From contig NZ_FNYL01000010.1 in the NCBI RefSeq assembly GCF_900109045.1, positions 1 through 64,000 of the forward strand: a stretch of 64,000 nt of DNA, written 5' to 3'. Made by a program: the position numbers and the translations under genes. Positions within the stretch are counted from its first letter, which is position 1. The number at the start of each line of letters is the position of its first letter. Below the pieces are notes generated by a model, which saw only the letters and a list, made by a program, of their open reading frames with translations, ran no database searches and had not been told where the DNA came from. The stretch is from Dyadobacter sp. SG02 (GTDB lineage Bacteria > Bacteroidota > Bacteroidia > Cytophagales > Spirosomataceae). Of the stretch, positions 43,256 to 52,091 are shown in pieces.

Positions 43256-44323
43256 ATGACAGCCGACACAGTACAAATAGAAGTTCAGCAAACCACCCAA
43301 TCCCGTTTGCAGGAGGTTGACTTCAACAACCTCGTTTTTGGACGGAACATCTCCGACCACATGTTTATCGCCGAATACAAAAGCGGACAATGGCAGGACC
43401 TGCGTATCGTCCCTTACGGCGACCTCTCGCTCAGCCCTGCTACCGCCGCGCTACATTACGGTCAGGCTATTTTCGAGGGAATGAAAGCTTATAAAGACGA
43501 CGCAGGTGAAGTGTTGCTTTTCCGTGCCATCGATAACTGGAAACGCCTTAACAAATCCGCCGAACGCCTTTGCATGCCGCAGATCCCGGAAGAGATTTTC
43601 ATGAACGGCCTCACCGAGCTGCTCCGTCTGGATGCCGGTTGGGTACCTTCACAACCCGGCTGCTCACTGTACATCCGTCCATACATGTTTGCCACCGACC
43701 CTTATATCGGCGTCAAAGCATCGGAATCATATTATTTTATCATTTTCACGAGCCCGGTAGGCACTTATTATGCCAAACCTCCGCGTGTGAAAGTGGAAAC
43801 GCGTTTTATCCGCGCGGCGGAAGGTGGCGTAGGTGCTACCAAATGCGCAGGTAACTATGCAGGCTCGCTTTACCCGGCGAAACTGGCCCAACAGGAAGGT
43901 TACGACCAGCTGATCTGGACCGACGCCCGCGACCACGAGTACATCGAAGAATCGGGAACAATGAACATCATGTTCATGCTGGACGGCAAACTGCTTACCC
44001 CGCATGTTTCTGAAACCACGCTCGACGGTATTACCCGCAAAAGCATCGTTTCAATCGCCGAGCATTGGGGGATTCCGGTGGAAGAGCGCCGTATCACCGT
44101 AAAAGAGATCATCGACGCATTAAAAGCCGGCAAGCTCGAAGCCGCATTCGGCGCCGGAACCGCGGTAGTGATCTCTCCGTTTGCAACGATCGCGTACGAA
44201 GGCACAGACTACCCGCTACCCGAAATCAAGGAAGATTCATTCGTGAATAAGGTTAAAACTTACCTGACCGACCTCCGCACCGGCAAAGAAGAGGATATCT
44301 TTGGGTGGATGTTGAAGGTTTAG
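43256..44323 (+). CDS. ilvE: Branched-chain amino acid aminotransferase
   Basis: The 355-residue class IV PLP enzyme has the family start (FGRNISDHMFIAEY), HYGQAIFEGMKAY, and the PLP Lys196 in GVGATKCAGNYAGS, plus EESGTMNIMF and TLDGITRKSI. It interconverts Val, Leu and Ile with their oxo acids. It has a terminator downstream and no operon partners. The 142-bp upstream region is AT-rich without an exact -7 box. Confidence 0.95.
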   Translation: MTADTVQIEVQQTTQSRLQEVDFNNLVFGRNISDHMFIAEYKSGQWQDLRIVPYGDLSLSPATAALHYGQAIFEGMKAYKDDAGEVLLFRAIDNWKRLNKSAERLCMPQIPEEIFMNGLTELLRLDAGWVPSQPGCSLYIRPYMFATDPYIGVKASESYYFIIFTSPVGTYYAKPPRVKVETRFIRAAEGGVGATKCAGNYAGSLYPAKLAQQEGYDQLIWTDARDHEYIEESGTMNIMFMLDGKLLTPHVSETTLDGITRKSIVSIAEHWGIPVEERRITVKEIIDALKAGKLEAAFGAGTAVVISPFATIAYEGTDYPLPEIKEDSFVNKVKTYLTDLRTGKEEDIFGWMLKV

Positions 44324-44360
44324 TGACCGAAGGAATAGGTCAGCAAGTCGTTGAAATAAC

Positions 44361-44406
44361 AAGAGTTCAAAGTTAGGGCAGTCCCAAGCTTTGAACTCTT
44401 TTTTTT
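44361..44406 (+). terminator. Terminator of ilvE
   Basis: A perfect 12-bp stem (44361-44372 with 44389-44400), a 16-nt loop and a run of eight T lie 37 nt past the stop. Confidence 0.9.
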
Positions 44407-44410
44407 AGAC

Positions 44411-44447
44411 TCATTCACTCATCGCTCCGGCGACCCGGTCACTCATT
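44411..44447. repeat. 37-bp dispersed repeat, copy 2 (inverted)
   Basis: The complement of this stretch equals copy 1 at 8796-8832 except at one base. It starts 4 nt after the ilvE terminator T-run and overlaps the last two bases of the convergent AraC-type gene. Confidence 0.8.
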
Positions 44448-45336
44448 AAACAAACGTCCTCGTCCCCGAGTAGTTATCACGAAACTCCTTCGGTGTGCAG
44501 CCGTTCCTGCTTTTGAAAATCCGGTTGAAATACGAAAGGTTGTTGAACCCGCATTTGTAAGCGATTTCTGAAATCGTGTTGGAAGTATTGATCAGCGAGC
44601 GCGATGCGTGGCCGAGCCGGATCTCGTTCAGGCTTTCGATGAATGTTTTGCCCGTACGCTTCTTGATAAACCGGCTGAACGACACCTCTGACATCCCCGC
44701 CAGCTTCGCCACGCCGCCCAGGTTTACCTCCTTATCATAGTTGTCACGCATGTACGCGAACACCTTTTCGATACGGCGACTATTGAAATTAATGTCTTCG
44801 TCGGTAAATGTGCTGTTGGAAAGCGTCCGCATGTCGCGCGAAACAGAAAGGTCGTGCAGAATGGACATGAGTTCGAGCATGGAATCGAAACCGCTTCTCT
44901 GCGCCAGGCTCGTAAGCCTCGGCTTGATCCGTTCGATCGTATCCTTCGAAAACGCGATCCCTTTGGCTGATTTTTCCAGCAGCGACCGGACAAAAAACAG
45001 CTGATTCCGTTTCAGGAACTTGTCGTCGAACAGGTCCCGGTGGAACTGAACCGTAACTTCCTTGATCTCCGGCATGCCTTCCTGCCACCGGTAGGAATTC
45101 GTAAGCCAGCCATGCGGCAAATTGTTGCCCACCAGCACCAGTTCCGCGTCGTCGATCACCTCGGTATGGTCGCCAACCACCCGCTTTACCCCTTTTCCCG
45201 AAAGGATCAGGTTCAATTCGAACTCCTCGTGGCTATGTAACGGAAAGTCGAAAACAGTCTTATTCCGGTCAAAAACGGTGAAACAATCGTACTGGGTCAA
45301 TGGGGTAATTTCTCGGTAGATTTCATTCATAGGCAA
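44446..45336 (-). CDS. AraC family transcriptional regulator
   Basis: The 296-residue protein has an N-terminal cupin sensor domain (about 15-150, FPLHSHEEFELNLILSGKG) and two C-terminal helix-turn-helix units (about 195-290, EVNLGGVAKLAGMSEVSFSRFIKKRTG and NTISEIAYKCGFNNLSYFNRIFK). It is divergent from the symporter-GH130-SusC/D genes, so it likely controls them in response to a sugar or its phosphate. ATG at 45330 is an alternative start. Confidence 0.92.
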   Translation of the reverse strand: MPMNEIYREITPLTQYDCFTVFDRNKTVFDFPLHSHEEFELNLILSGKGVKRVVGDHTEVIDDAELVLVGNNLPHGWLTNSYRWQEGMPEIKEVTVQFHRDLFDDKFLKRNQLFFVRSLLEKSAKGIAFSKDTIERIKPRLTSLAQRSGFDSMLELMSILHDLSVSRDMRTLSNSTFTDEDINFNSRRIEKVFAYMRDNYDKEVNLGGVAKLAGMSEVSFSRFIKKRTGKTFIESLNEIRLGHASRSLINTSNTISEIAYKCGFNNLSYFNRIFKSRNGCTPKEFRDNYSGTRTFV

Positions 45337-45346
45337 TTGGTATCGG

Positions 45347-45371
45347 TTGTTATGTTATATTCAGGTAACAA
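45347..45371. promoter_or_regulatory. Possible operator palindrome upstream of the AraC-type gene
   Basis: TTGTTA (45347-45352) and TAACAA (45366-45371) are perfect inverted arms around 13 nt, just upstream of the regulator start in the divergent gap. It may be an autoregulatory site; chance is possible in AT-rich DNA. Confidence 0.3.
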
Positions 45372-45487
45372 TTTAAAGATTAATTATCAATAATGCCACC
45401 CATAAAACCTTCCCATAATCCTATAAACTGTTCGTATTGGTCTAATCATGGATAAAAAAGTATTATACCCTACGGCAGTTTTGTCAA

Positions 45488-45495
45488 TAAGTTTG
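45488..45495 (+). promoter_or_regulatory. -7 box of the symporter gene
   Basis: TAAGTTTG matches TAnnTTTG 32 nt before the ATG at 45528. No TTG at the right -33 distance, which would fit a promoter needing an activator. Confidence 0.5.
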
Positions 45496-45527
45496 TATCA
45501 TACGCGGATCGATTAGCAAGCTCACCG

Positions 45528-47357
45528 ATGAAAATCAAGGCGATCGACCTCCTCGTCATATTACTCTATCTGGTAACGGTCATTTTGATCGGCATTTACC
45601 TCAAACGGCAGGCAGCGAAAAGCAAAACCGACTACCTGCTCGGAGGGAAATCCATGCCCTTCTGGATGCTCGGCATTTCGAATGCATCGGGAATGTTCGA
45701 CCTTTCCGGTACGGCCTGGATGGTCGCGATCATGGTAGTGTATGGTGTAAAAAGCATTTGGCTACCGTGGCTGTGGCCGGTATTTAACCAAATATTCATG
45801 ATGGTCTACCTATCAATGTGGCTAAGGCGCTCGAATGCGGCTACCGGAGCCGAATGGATGCTGTTCCGTTTCGGGGAACGCCAAGGGGCCGGGCTTTCGC
45901 ACAAGATCATCATCGTTTTTGCATTACTAAGCTGCCTGAGCTTCATGGCCTACGGCTTTATCGGGCTCGGTAAATTCATCGAAATATTTGTTCCCTGGAA
46001 GTTGGTCAGCGCATTCCTGCCATTCAGTTTGTCGCCTGCCTATACTGCCCACTTCTACGGTATCATTTTTACGCTTTTCACAGCTTGCTATGCATTGCTC
46101 GGCGGCATGAAAAGCATTGTGTGGGCCGATTTGCTGCATTATCTCATTATGGTTATCGTATGCGTGTCGGTAGCAGTCATGGCTTACACGGCACTGCCCG
46201 GAGCAGGCAGCTTACCCATTCCCTCCGGCTGGACGGATCTGTTTTTCGGCAAAGAACTCGGCCTCGACTGGTCCGGCATTTTACCTGCAGCCGCTCAAAA
46301 GCTACAAAACGACAGCTTTACCCCCTTTGGTTTTTTCTTCGCTTTAATGGCCTCCAAAGGCATTCTCGCAAGCCTAGCCGGCCCGGCACCGAATTACGAC
46401 ATGCAGAAAATCCTCTCCACCCGTTCGCCCCGGGAAGCCGCACTGATGAGCATGATCGTGAATGTGGTATTGTTGCCCACCCGGTACCTTTTTATTACCG
46501 GAATCGCCGTTTTCGCATTGCTCTATTTCCAGCAACCCGGCATTTCGGCTGCCATCGGTACCGATTTCGAAAAAGTACTTCCGGCCGTGCTCAATACCTA
46601 CATTCCATCGGGCTTGCTGGGCCTGGTTCTGATTGGCCTGATGGGCGCGTTCATGGGCACATTTGCAGGCACTTTCAATGCGGCACAAGCCTATTTTGTG
46701 AACGATATTTACCTCCGGTCCGTCAACCCAGGTGCGGGTAACCGGCAAATCAGCAAGATCAGCTATCTGTCCGGCATCGTGATCGTCGGCATCAGCATCC
46801 TGCTCGGCCTGCTAGCGAGGGATGTCAACAGCATCCTGCAATGGATCGTATCGGCATTGTATGGTGGATATATCGCTTCCAATGTCCTCAAATGGTACTG
46901 GTGGAGGTTCAACAGTGCAGGTTTTTTCTGGGGAATGCTGGCCGGTATCGTGTGCGCGCTGGTTTGCCCGCATGCTTTTACAGGCACATTGCCGCTCTAT
47001 TATTTCCCGCTTATTCTGGGCATTTCAATCATGGGGGCGGTGGCCGGGTCTCTTGCGACGGCGCCGACAGATATGGAAGTCCTCAAAACATTCTATCGCA
47101 CGGTAAACCCGTGGGGGTTCTGGGGGCCGGTCCGGGAAGAAATCCGCAAAAGCGACCCTTCGTTTTTACCAAACAGGGATTTGGGAAGAGATCTTTTCAA
47201 TGTAGTTACCGGTATCATAGCACAAACCGCCATTACAGCGATACCCGTGTTTGGTATTCTTAAAATGCCTGTGGAAACCTGCATCGCGATGGCTATTTTT
47301 CTGGCCACCTCGACCATTCTCTGGAAAACTTGGTACAAGAACCTGCCGCATCAGTGA
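45528..47357 (+). CDS. Sodium:solute symporter family transporter
   Basis: The 609-residue protein has about 14 membrane helices and the SSS family signature around GKSMPFWMLGISNASGMFDLSGTAWM and, later, GLMGAFMGTFAGTFNAAQAYFVNDIY. Sugar, amino acid and monocarboxylate members are known. Its place 24 nt before a mannosylglucose phosphorylase gene suggests it imports the disaccharide 4-O-beta-mannosyl-glucose or a mannobiose-type product across the inner membrane. Confidence 0.9.
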   Translation: MKIKAIDLLVILLYLVTVILIGIYLKRQAAKSKTDYLLGGKSMPFWMLGISNASGMFDLSGTAWMVAIMVVYGVKSIWLPWLWPVFNQIFMMVYLSMWLRRSNAATGAEWMLFRFGERQGAGLSHKIIIVFALLSCLSFMAYGFIGLGKFIEIFVPWKLVSAFLPFSLSPAYTAHFYGIIFTLFTACYALLGGMKSIVWADLLHYLIMVIVCVSVAVMAYTALPGAGSLPIPSGWTDLFFGKELGLDWSGILPAAAQKLQNDSFTPFGFFFALMASKGILASLAGPAPNYDMQKILSTRSPREAALMSMIVNVVLLPTRYLFITGIAVFALLYFQQPGISAAIGTDFEKVLPAVLNTYIPSGLLGLVLIGLMGAFMGTFAGTFNAAQAYFVNDIYLRSVNPGAGNRQISKISYLSGIVIVGISILLGLLARDVNSILQWIVSALYGGYIASNVLKWYWWRFNSAGFFWGMLAGIVCALVCPHAFTGTLPLYYFPLILGISIMGAVAGSLATAPTDMEVLKTFYRTVNPWGFWGPVREEIRKSDPSFLPNRDLGRDLFNVVTGIIAQTAITAIPVFGILKMPVETCIAMAIFLATSTILWKTWYKNLPHQ

Positions 47358-47381
47358 TGAACAACCCCTGACAAATCGCCT

Positions 47382-48599
47382 ATGACTGTCTTCGAAGAGC
47401 GTTTGCAACGCATCAAAAGCGAAAAGGAGCGACTGACCGGAACACGCAACGAAAAGCTGGGCTCCGGCGACGGATTCTGCGAGCGCTACAAGCTCCCCGT
47501 GCTCACTGCCGCACATGTGCCGCTCTTCTGGGAATACGACCTTAACCCCGCCAGCAATCCCTATTTCATGAAGCGGTTCGGCATCAATGCGGTTTTTAAT
47601 GCGGGAGCGATCAGGCTTGGCGGGAAGTATTTGCTTGTCGTCCGGGTGGAAGGTTATGACAGGAAATCTTTTTTTGCGGTGGCCGAGAGCGATACCGGAA
47701 TGGACGGCTTTCAATTCTGGAAATATCCCCTCGAAATGCCTGAAACTACCGAACCGGACGTAAACATATACGACATGCGGCTCACGGCGCACGAAGACGG
47801 CTGGATTTACGGGTTGTTTTGTACCGAACGTAAAGATCCCGCCGCAGCGCCCGGCAACGAGTCGCAGGCGGTTGCGCAATGCGGGATCGCCCGCACGCAT
47901 GACCTGCACACATGGGAAAGGCTTGCGGACCTCCAAACGCCGTCGCCCCAGCAACGGAACGTGGTCTTACACCCCGAGTTCATCGACGGCCAATACGCAT
48001 TTTATACCCGCCCTCAGGATTCGTTCATCGAGGCCGGGCGCGGCGGCGGCATTGCATTAGGACTGGCGCCCTGCATCGAAAATGCGCAGATAACGCGGGA
48101 AACAGTCATCGACGCCAGGAAATATCACACCGTTTACGAATCCAAAAACGGCCAGGGACCCGCTCCCATCAAAACACGACTTGGCTGGCTGCACCTCGCG
48201 CATGGCGTGAGGCACACCGCGGCGGGCCTGCGTTACGTTCTATACCTTTTCATGACCGACCTGGCCGATCCGGCGAAAGTGATTTATAAGCCCGCAGGTT
48301 ATTTTCTGGCACCCGAAGGCATCGAACGCGTCGGCGATGTTTCCAATGTTGTATTCTCAAACGGCTGGATCGTCGATGACAACGGCGCGGTATTCATCTA
48401 CTACGGGTCTTCGGATACGCGGCTGCATGTCGCTACCACTACGGTAGAGCGCCTGCTCGACTACATTACACGCACTCCACCCGAAAGTTTCAATTCCCTG
48501 TCATCCAGGAATACCCTTAGTGGCCTGATCGACCGCAACCTTGCATTCCTCTCTGCCGGTCATATGGAAAGCAGCACTGCATTCAACATACCGCGATAG
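47382..48599 (+). CDS. GH130 family 4-O-beta-D-mannosyl-D-glucose phosphorylase
   Basis: The 405-residue enzyme matches the GH130 subgroup of the Bacteroides fragilis mannosylglucose phosphorylase over its length: YKLPVLTAAHVPLFWEYDLN, GAIRLGGKYLLVVRVEGYDRKSFFAVAES, NIYDMRLTAHEDGWIYG, RNVVLHPEFIDGQYA, YTRPQDSFIEAGRGGGI and DVSNVVFSNGWI. Asp131 in YDMRL lies at the catalytic acid position known for that enzyme. With phosphate it would release mannose 1-phosphate and glucose. No signal peptide, so it acts in the cytoplasm on sugar imported by the preceding symporter. No cellobiose 2-epimerase gene is in the window. Confidence 0.92.
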   Translation: MTVFEERLQRIKSEKERLTGTRNEKLGSGDGFCERYKLPVLTAAHVPLFWEYDLNPASNPYFMKRFGINAVFNAGAIRLGGKYLLVVRVEGYDRKSFFAVAESDTGMDGFQFWKYPLEMPETTEPDVNIYDMRLTAHEDGWIYGLFCTERKDPAAAPGNESQAVAQCGIARTHDLHTWERLADLQTPSPQQRNVVLHPEFIDGQYAFYTRPQDSFIEAGRGGGIALGLAPCIENAQITRETVIDARKYHTVYESKNGQGPAPIKTRLGWLHLAHGVRHTAAGLRYVLYLFMTDLADPAKVIYKPAGYFLAPEGIERVGDVSNVVFSNGWIVDDNGAVFIYYGSSDTRLHVATTTVERLLDYITRTPPESFNSLSSRNTLSGLIDRNLAFLSAGHMESSTAFNIPR

Positions 48600-48798
48600 T
48601 CGTCCACTTGGACGTATATCCATAACCGGAAACCATTCAATAGATTTGATGGGTGAGCATTAGAATAAATTCGCACGGCCGTAGTTGCACTTCCTATTTT
48701 AAACTTTAACATTAAATAGTCCAGTTTAACACCAGAATAATTTTAATTCCAATATTAAAGAAGTGTTAAAAATGTGTTATTTTTAGATAAAAAAGCAC

Positions 48799-48831
48799 TA
48801 TGTACATATGGAGTCAACCTAGGTATATTTG
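48799..48831 (+). promoter_or_regulatory. Promoter of SusC/SusD operon 2
   Basis: TATG (48799-48802, one mismatch to TTTG), a 21-nt spacer and an exact -7 box TATATTTG (48824-48831). The start of transcription is expected near 48838, leaving a leader of about 57 nt. Confidence 0.7.
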
Positions 48832-48835
48832 ACTC
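48811..48835. promoter_or_regulatory. Operator-like palindrome overlapping the -7 box
   Basis: GAGTCAA (48811-48817) and TTGACTC (48829-48835) are perfect inverted arms around 11 nt. The right arm overlaps the -7 box, so a bound protein would block the polymerase; the divergent AraC-type regulator or a local repressor is a candidate. Confidence 0.5.
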
Positions 48836-48895
48836 AATTTTCAGCATTAATTCCTCAACCAAGTATCCTGTTTAACCTATCGATGTACGGACTGT

Positions 48896-51800
48896 ATGAA
48901 AAAAAATCTACTAGTTACCATGCTGATGCTGTTCACTGTGCTCTCCATCAGGGGGTATGCACAGGAAATGACGGTATCCGGGAAAGTAAGCGACGCCACA
49001 GGCGGTGAAATTGCCGGTGTGAACGTTGTCGTAAAAGGTACCACCAGGGGTACTACCACTAATGACAAGGGTGAATATAGCATCACCGTAGACAAAGGGA
49101 AAACCCTGACTTTCAGCTATATCGGCTACGTTACCCGGGAAGTGGTAGCCAATGCAACCATCCTGAACATTTCACTGGCCGCCGAAGCAACCGCACTGAA
49201 CGAGGTGGTGGTGACAGCTTTGGGTATCAGTCGTGAGAAAAGGTCTCTCGCATACTCCATTACCGAAGTAGCGGGCACTAACATGACGGCCGCGCGCGAA
49301 GCCAATCTCGGTAACGCACTTGCCGGACGTGTGGCGGGGGTTAACGTAAGCAAAATCGCTTCCGGGCCCGCAGGTTCATCACGCGTGATTATCCGCGGTA
49401 ACAAATCCCTGCAAGGGCCTAATCAGCCGTTATATGTGATTGATGGTATTCCGATGGACAACAATAACTTCGGCCAGGCCGGTCTATGGGGTGGCTCCGA
49501 TGAAGGGGATGGTCTTTCGAGTATTAACCCGGATGACATCGAGTCGGTAACTGTATTGAAAGGTGCGAATGCGGCAGCACTTTACGGTTCTCGCGCGACG
49601 AATGGGGTTATTAACGTCACTACCAAGCGCGGAACCAAAAGAAAAGGGATCGGCGTCGAGTTTGGCTCCAACTACGTTTTTGAAAAATTCAATGACCTCT
49701 CCGACCTGCAAAAGTCGTACGGCAGCGGGGCGTATGCGAATGGCGTAGCCGTCAAACCGGCTACTCAGACACAAGCATATGAGTGGGGTGACGACTCCTG
49801 GGGACCGAAATATGATAATAGCCAATACGTAGGGTTTGATGGCAAAATGAGACCTTATGCCTACCAGGGCGACAATTTCTCGCGTTTTTATAAAACAGGG
49901 CATGCATTTACGAACAACCTGGCACTATCCGGCGGAAACGAAACCCAGAACTTCCGGGCGTCGGTTACCAATCTGAACAGTACGACCATCATTCCCAACT
50001 CGGGTTACGACAGGATCAACATTTCCTTGTCAACTAATGCTAAATTCGGCAAACGCCTGACCTTGGACGCTAAGGTACTTTACTCCGAAGAGAAAGCTAA
50101 AAACCGCCCCAACGTGTCGGACTCACCAGGAAACGCGATCCAATCGCTTTGGCGCACGCCGGGAAGCTATAATGTGCTCGACTATTACGGTGATCCCAAC
50201 AAACCGGGTGCAATTCCCGCCGGAACCGATGCCAATAGTCTGAGCGTTTTCGGCAAGCAGGTGGGAGAGGAATTCCAGCAAGCCAGCAACAACTGGGGCC
50301 AGAATCCTTACTGGGTAACCCACCAGTTTATCAAAACCGACAAAAAGAACCGATTTATCACCTCGGGGTCGTTGAAATACCAAATTACCGACTGGTTGTA
50401 TGTCTCGGGCCGCGTCGGTCTCGATAAATACCAGCGCCGGGCCGAGGGGCTTACCCCGGAAGGAACAGGGTATCAGCGGGGCGGCGCGCGGAGCATGGGA
50501 ACCTGGAATGTGCAGGAAATCAATGCTGAATACATGGTGGGAGTTAATAAAGACTTCGGAAAAATCGGGGTCAACGCATTTGTCGGCGGCAACCGGATGC
50601 GGTGGAAATACGACTTCGTCAATATCTATGGTAACGGTTTCAATGTTCAGTTTTTCCCTGCTATCAACAATGTGAAAGGAAAATCATGGGATTACAATTA
50701 CCAGGAAAAGGGGATCAACTCCCTGTTCGGGTCGGCGGAGATTTCCTACGACGGTTTCCTTTACCTGAATGCGACCGCTCGTAATGACTGGTTCTCCACT
50801 TTGAACCCCGAAAGCAACAATACCCTCTATCCATCTATTGGAACCAGTTTCGTATTCTCGGACGCTTTCAAAAATATGCCGTCATGGCTGTCGTACGGTA
50901 AGGTACGCGCATCCTGGGCACAGGTTGGTAATGCAACAAACGATCCATATTCGACCAATCTAACCTATTCACTCAACGGCAACCCGCACCTGGGTTATGC
51001 AATGGCATCATTTTCACAAGCGATGGGTAACAATGGTACTATTCCAAACCCGAATTTGAAACCATTGACATCGACTGAAAAAGAGTTCGGGATTGACTTC
51101 CGTATGTTCAACAACAAGCTAGCAGTCGACTTTACTTACTACGACCAGCAAACTACCGACGATATTCTGAGTGCCACCATTTCCAAAGCCAGTGGATTCG
51201 GGCAGACTTATGTAAACGTAGGTAAAATGCAAAACCGTGGTATCGAACTCTTGCTGACACTTACTCCGCTCAAAAGCGCCAACCTGAACTGGGATGTATC
51301 GTTGAACCTTGCCAAGAACAATAACAAGGTAAAATCGTTGATCGAAGGCAGCAATGAGCTCGTAATGGAAGAGCCGCGCACGCGAAACGCCTACATCAAG
51401 AACATTGTGGGCAAGCCGTTCGGTATGATCACCGGCCGGGTACAGAAAATGTCGCCCGATGGCCAGCCCGTGTTTTACAGCGACGGCCGCCCTGTCGGAT
51501 CAAGCGGATATGAAATCATAGGTAACGGTATCGCCAAACTTACCGGCGGTTTAACAAACTCATTCAATTACAAAGGCATCGATCTTTCTTTCCTGGTTGA
51601 CTTCAAATGGGGCGGAGATATTCTTTCGGGCACCAACATGCGCCTTGACCAATGGGGTGTGAGCAAACAATCGCTGAAAGGAAGAGAAGGCGAAGCACCT
51701 TTGACCGTAACAGGCGTAACACAGGAAGGCACCGAATACAAACCTTTCACCAAAACCCTGTCACCGCGTGAAGCTTTTGACTACTGGCAATCCGTTGGCG

Positions 51801-52081
51801 GTGAAGCAGACGCTGTAACGCCAATGTACCTTTATGATGCTTCGTTCATCAAGTTGAGGCAGTTAACATTAGGGTACTCAGTTCCGAGAAAACTGCTTGA
51901 AAAAACCCCGTTACAAAGCCTCAGCGTTTCATTCGTCGGACGTAACCTCGCTATCCTGTTCAAAAACATCGATAACGTCGATCCGGAATCCACCTATTCG
52001 AACGGAAACTCACAGGGCTTCGATTATTTCGGTTTCCCTTCCACACGTAGTTACGGTTTCAACTTGAGAGCAACATTCTAA
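48896..52081 (+). CDS. SusC/RagA family TonB-linked outer-membrane transporter (pair 2)
   Basis: The 1061-residue protein has a signal peptide (cleavage near IRGYAQE), a carboxypeptidase-regulatory-like domain (VSGKVSDATGGEIAGVNVVVKG), a plug (NEVVVTALGISREKRSLAYSI) and the signature AALYGSRATNGVINVTTKRG; the barrel ends NLRATF. By position it belongs with the GH130 and symporter genes and probably imports beta-manno-oligosaccharides, which is inference. Confidence 0.95.
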   Translation: MKKNLLVTMLMLFTVLSIRGYAQEMTVSGKVSDATGGEIAGVNVVVKGTTRGTTTNDKGEYSITVDKGKTLTFSYIGYVTREVVANATILNISLAAEATALNEVVVTALGISREKRSLAYSITEVAGTNMTAAREANLGNALAGRVAGVNVSKIASGPAGSSRVIIRGNKSLQGPNQPLYVIDGIPMDNNNFGQAGLWGGSDEGDGLSSINPDDIESVTVLKGANAAALYGSRATNGVINVTTKRGTKRKGIGVEFGSNYVFEKFNDLSDLQKSYGSGAYANGVAVKPATQTQAYEWGDDSWGPKYDNSQYVGFDGKMRPYAYQGDNFSRFYKTGHAFTNNLALSGGNETQNFRASVTNLNSTTIIPNSGYDRINISLSTNAKFGKRLTLDAKVLYSEEKAKNRPNVSDSPGNAIQSLWRTPGSYNVLDYYGDPNKPGAIPAGTDANSLSVFGKQVGEEFQQASNNWGQNPYWVTHQFIKTDKKNRFITSGSLKYQITDWLYVSGRVGLDKYQRRAEGLTPEGTGYQRGGARSMGTWNVQEINAEYMVGVNKDFGKIGVNAFVGGNRMRWKYDFVNIYGNGFNVQFFPAINNVKGKSWDYNYQEKGINSLFGSAEISYDGFLYLNATARNDWFSTLNPESNNTLYPSIGTSFVFSDAFKNMPSWLSYGKVRASWAQVGNATNDPYSTNLTYSLNGNPHLGYAMASFSQAMGNNGTIPNPNLKPLTSTEKEFGIDFRMFNNKLAVDFTYYDQQTTDDILSATISKASGFGQTYVNVGKMQNRGIELLLTLTPLKSANLNWDVSLNLAKNNNKVKSLIEGSNELVMEEPRTRNAYIKNIVGKPFGMITGRVQKMSPDGQPVFYSDGRPVGSSGYEIIGNGIAKLTGGLTNSFNYKGIDLSFLVDFKWGGDILSGTNMRLDQWGVSKQSLKGREGEAPLTVTGVTQEGTEYKPFTKTLSPREAFDYWQSVGGEADAVTPMYLYDASFIKLRQLTLGYSVPRKLLEKTPLQSLSVSFVGRNLAILFKNIDNVDPESTYSNGNSQGFDYFGFPSTRSYGFNLRATF

Positions 52082-52091
52082 TTATCCCGAC

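Larger units (their letters stand above)
48600..48895 (+). other. Leader and regulatory region of SusC/SusD operon 2
   Basis: The 296-bp gap between GH130 and SusC has AT-rich sequence with no gene. It holds the promoter and palindrome listed separately and a leader of about 57 nt. No terminator with T-run follows the GH130 stop, so some read-through is possible. Confidence 0.6.
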
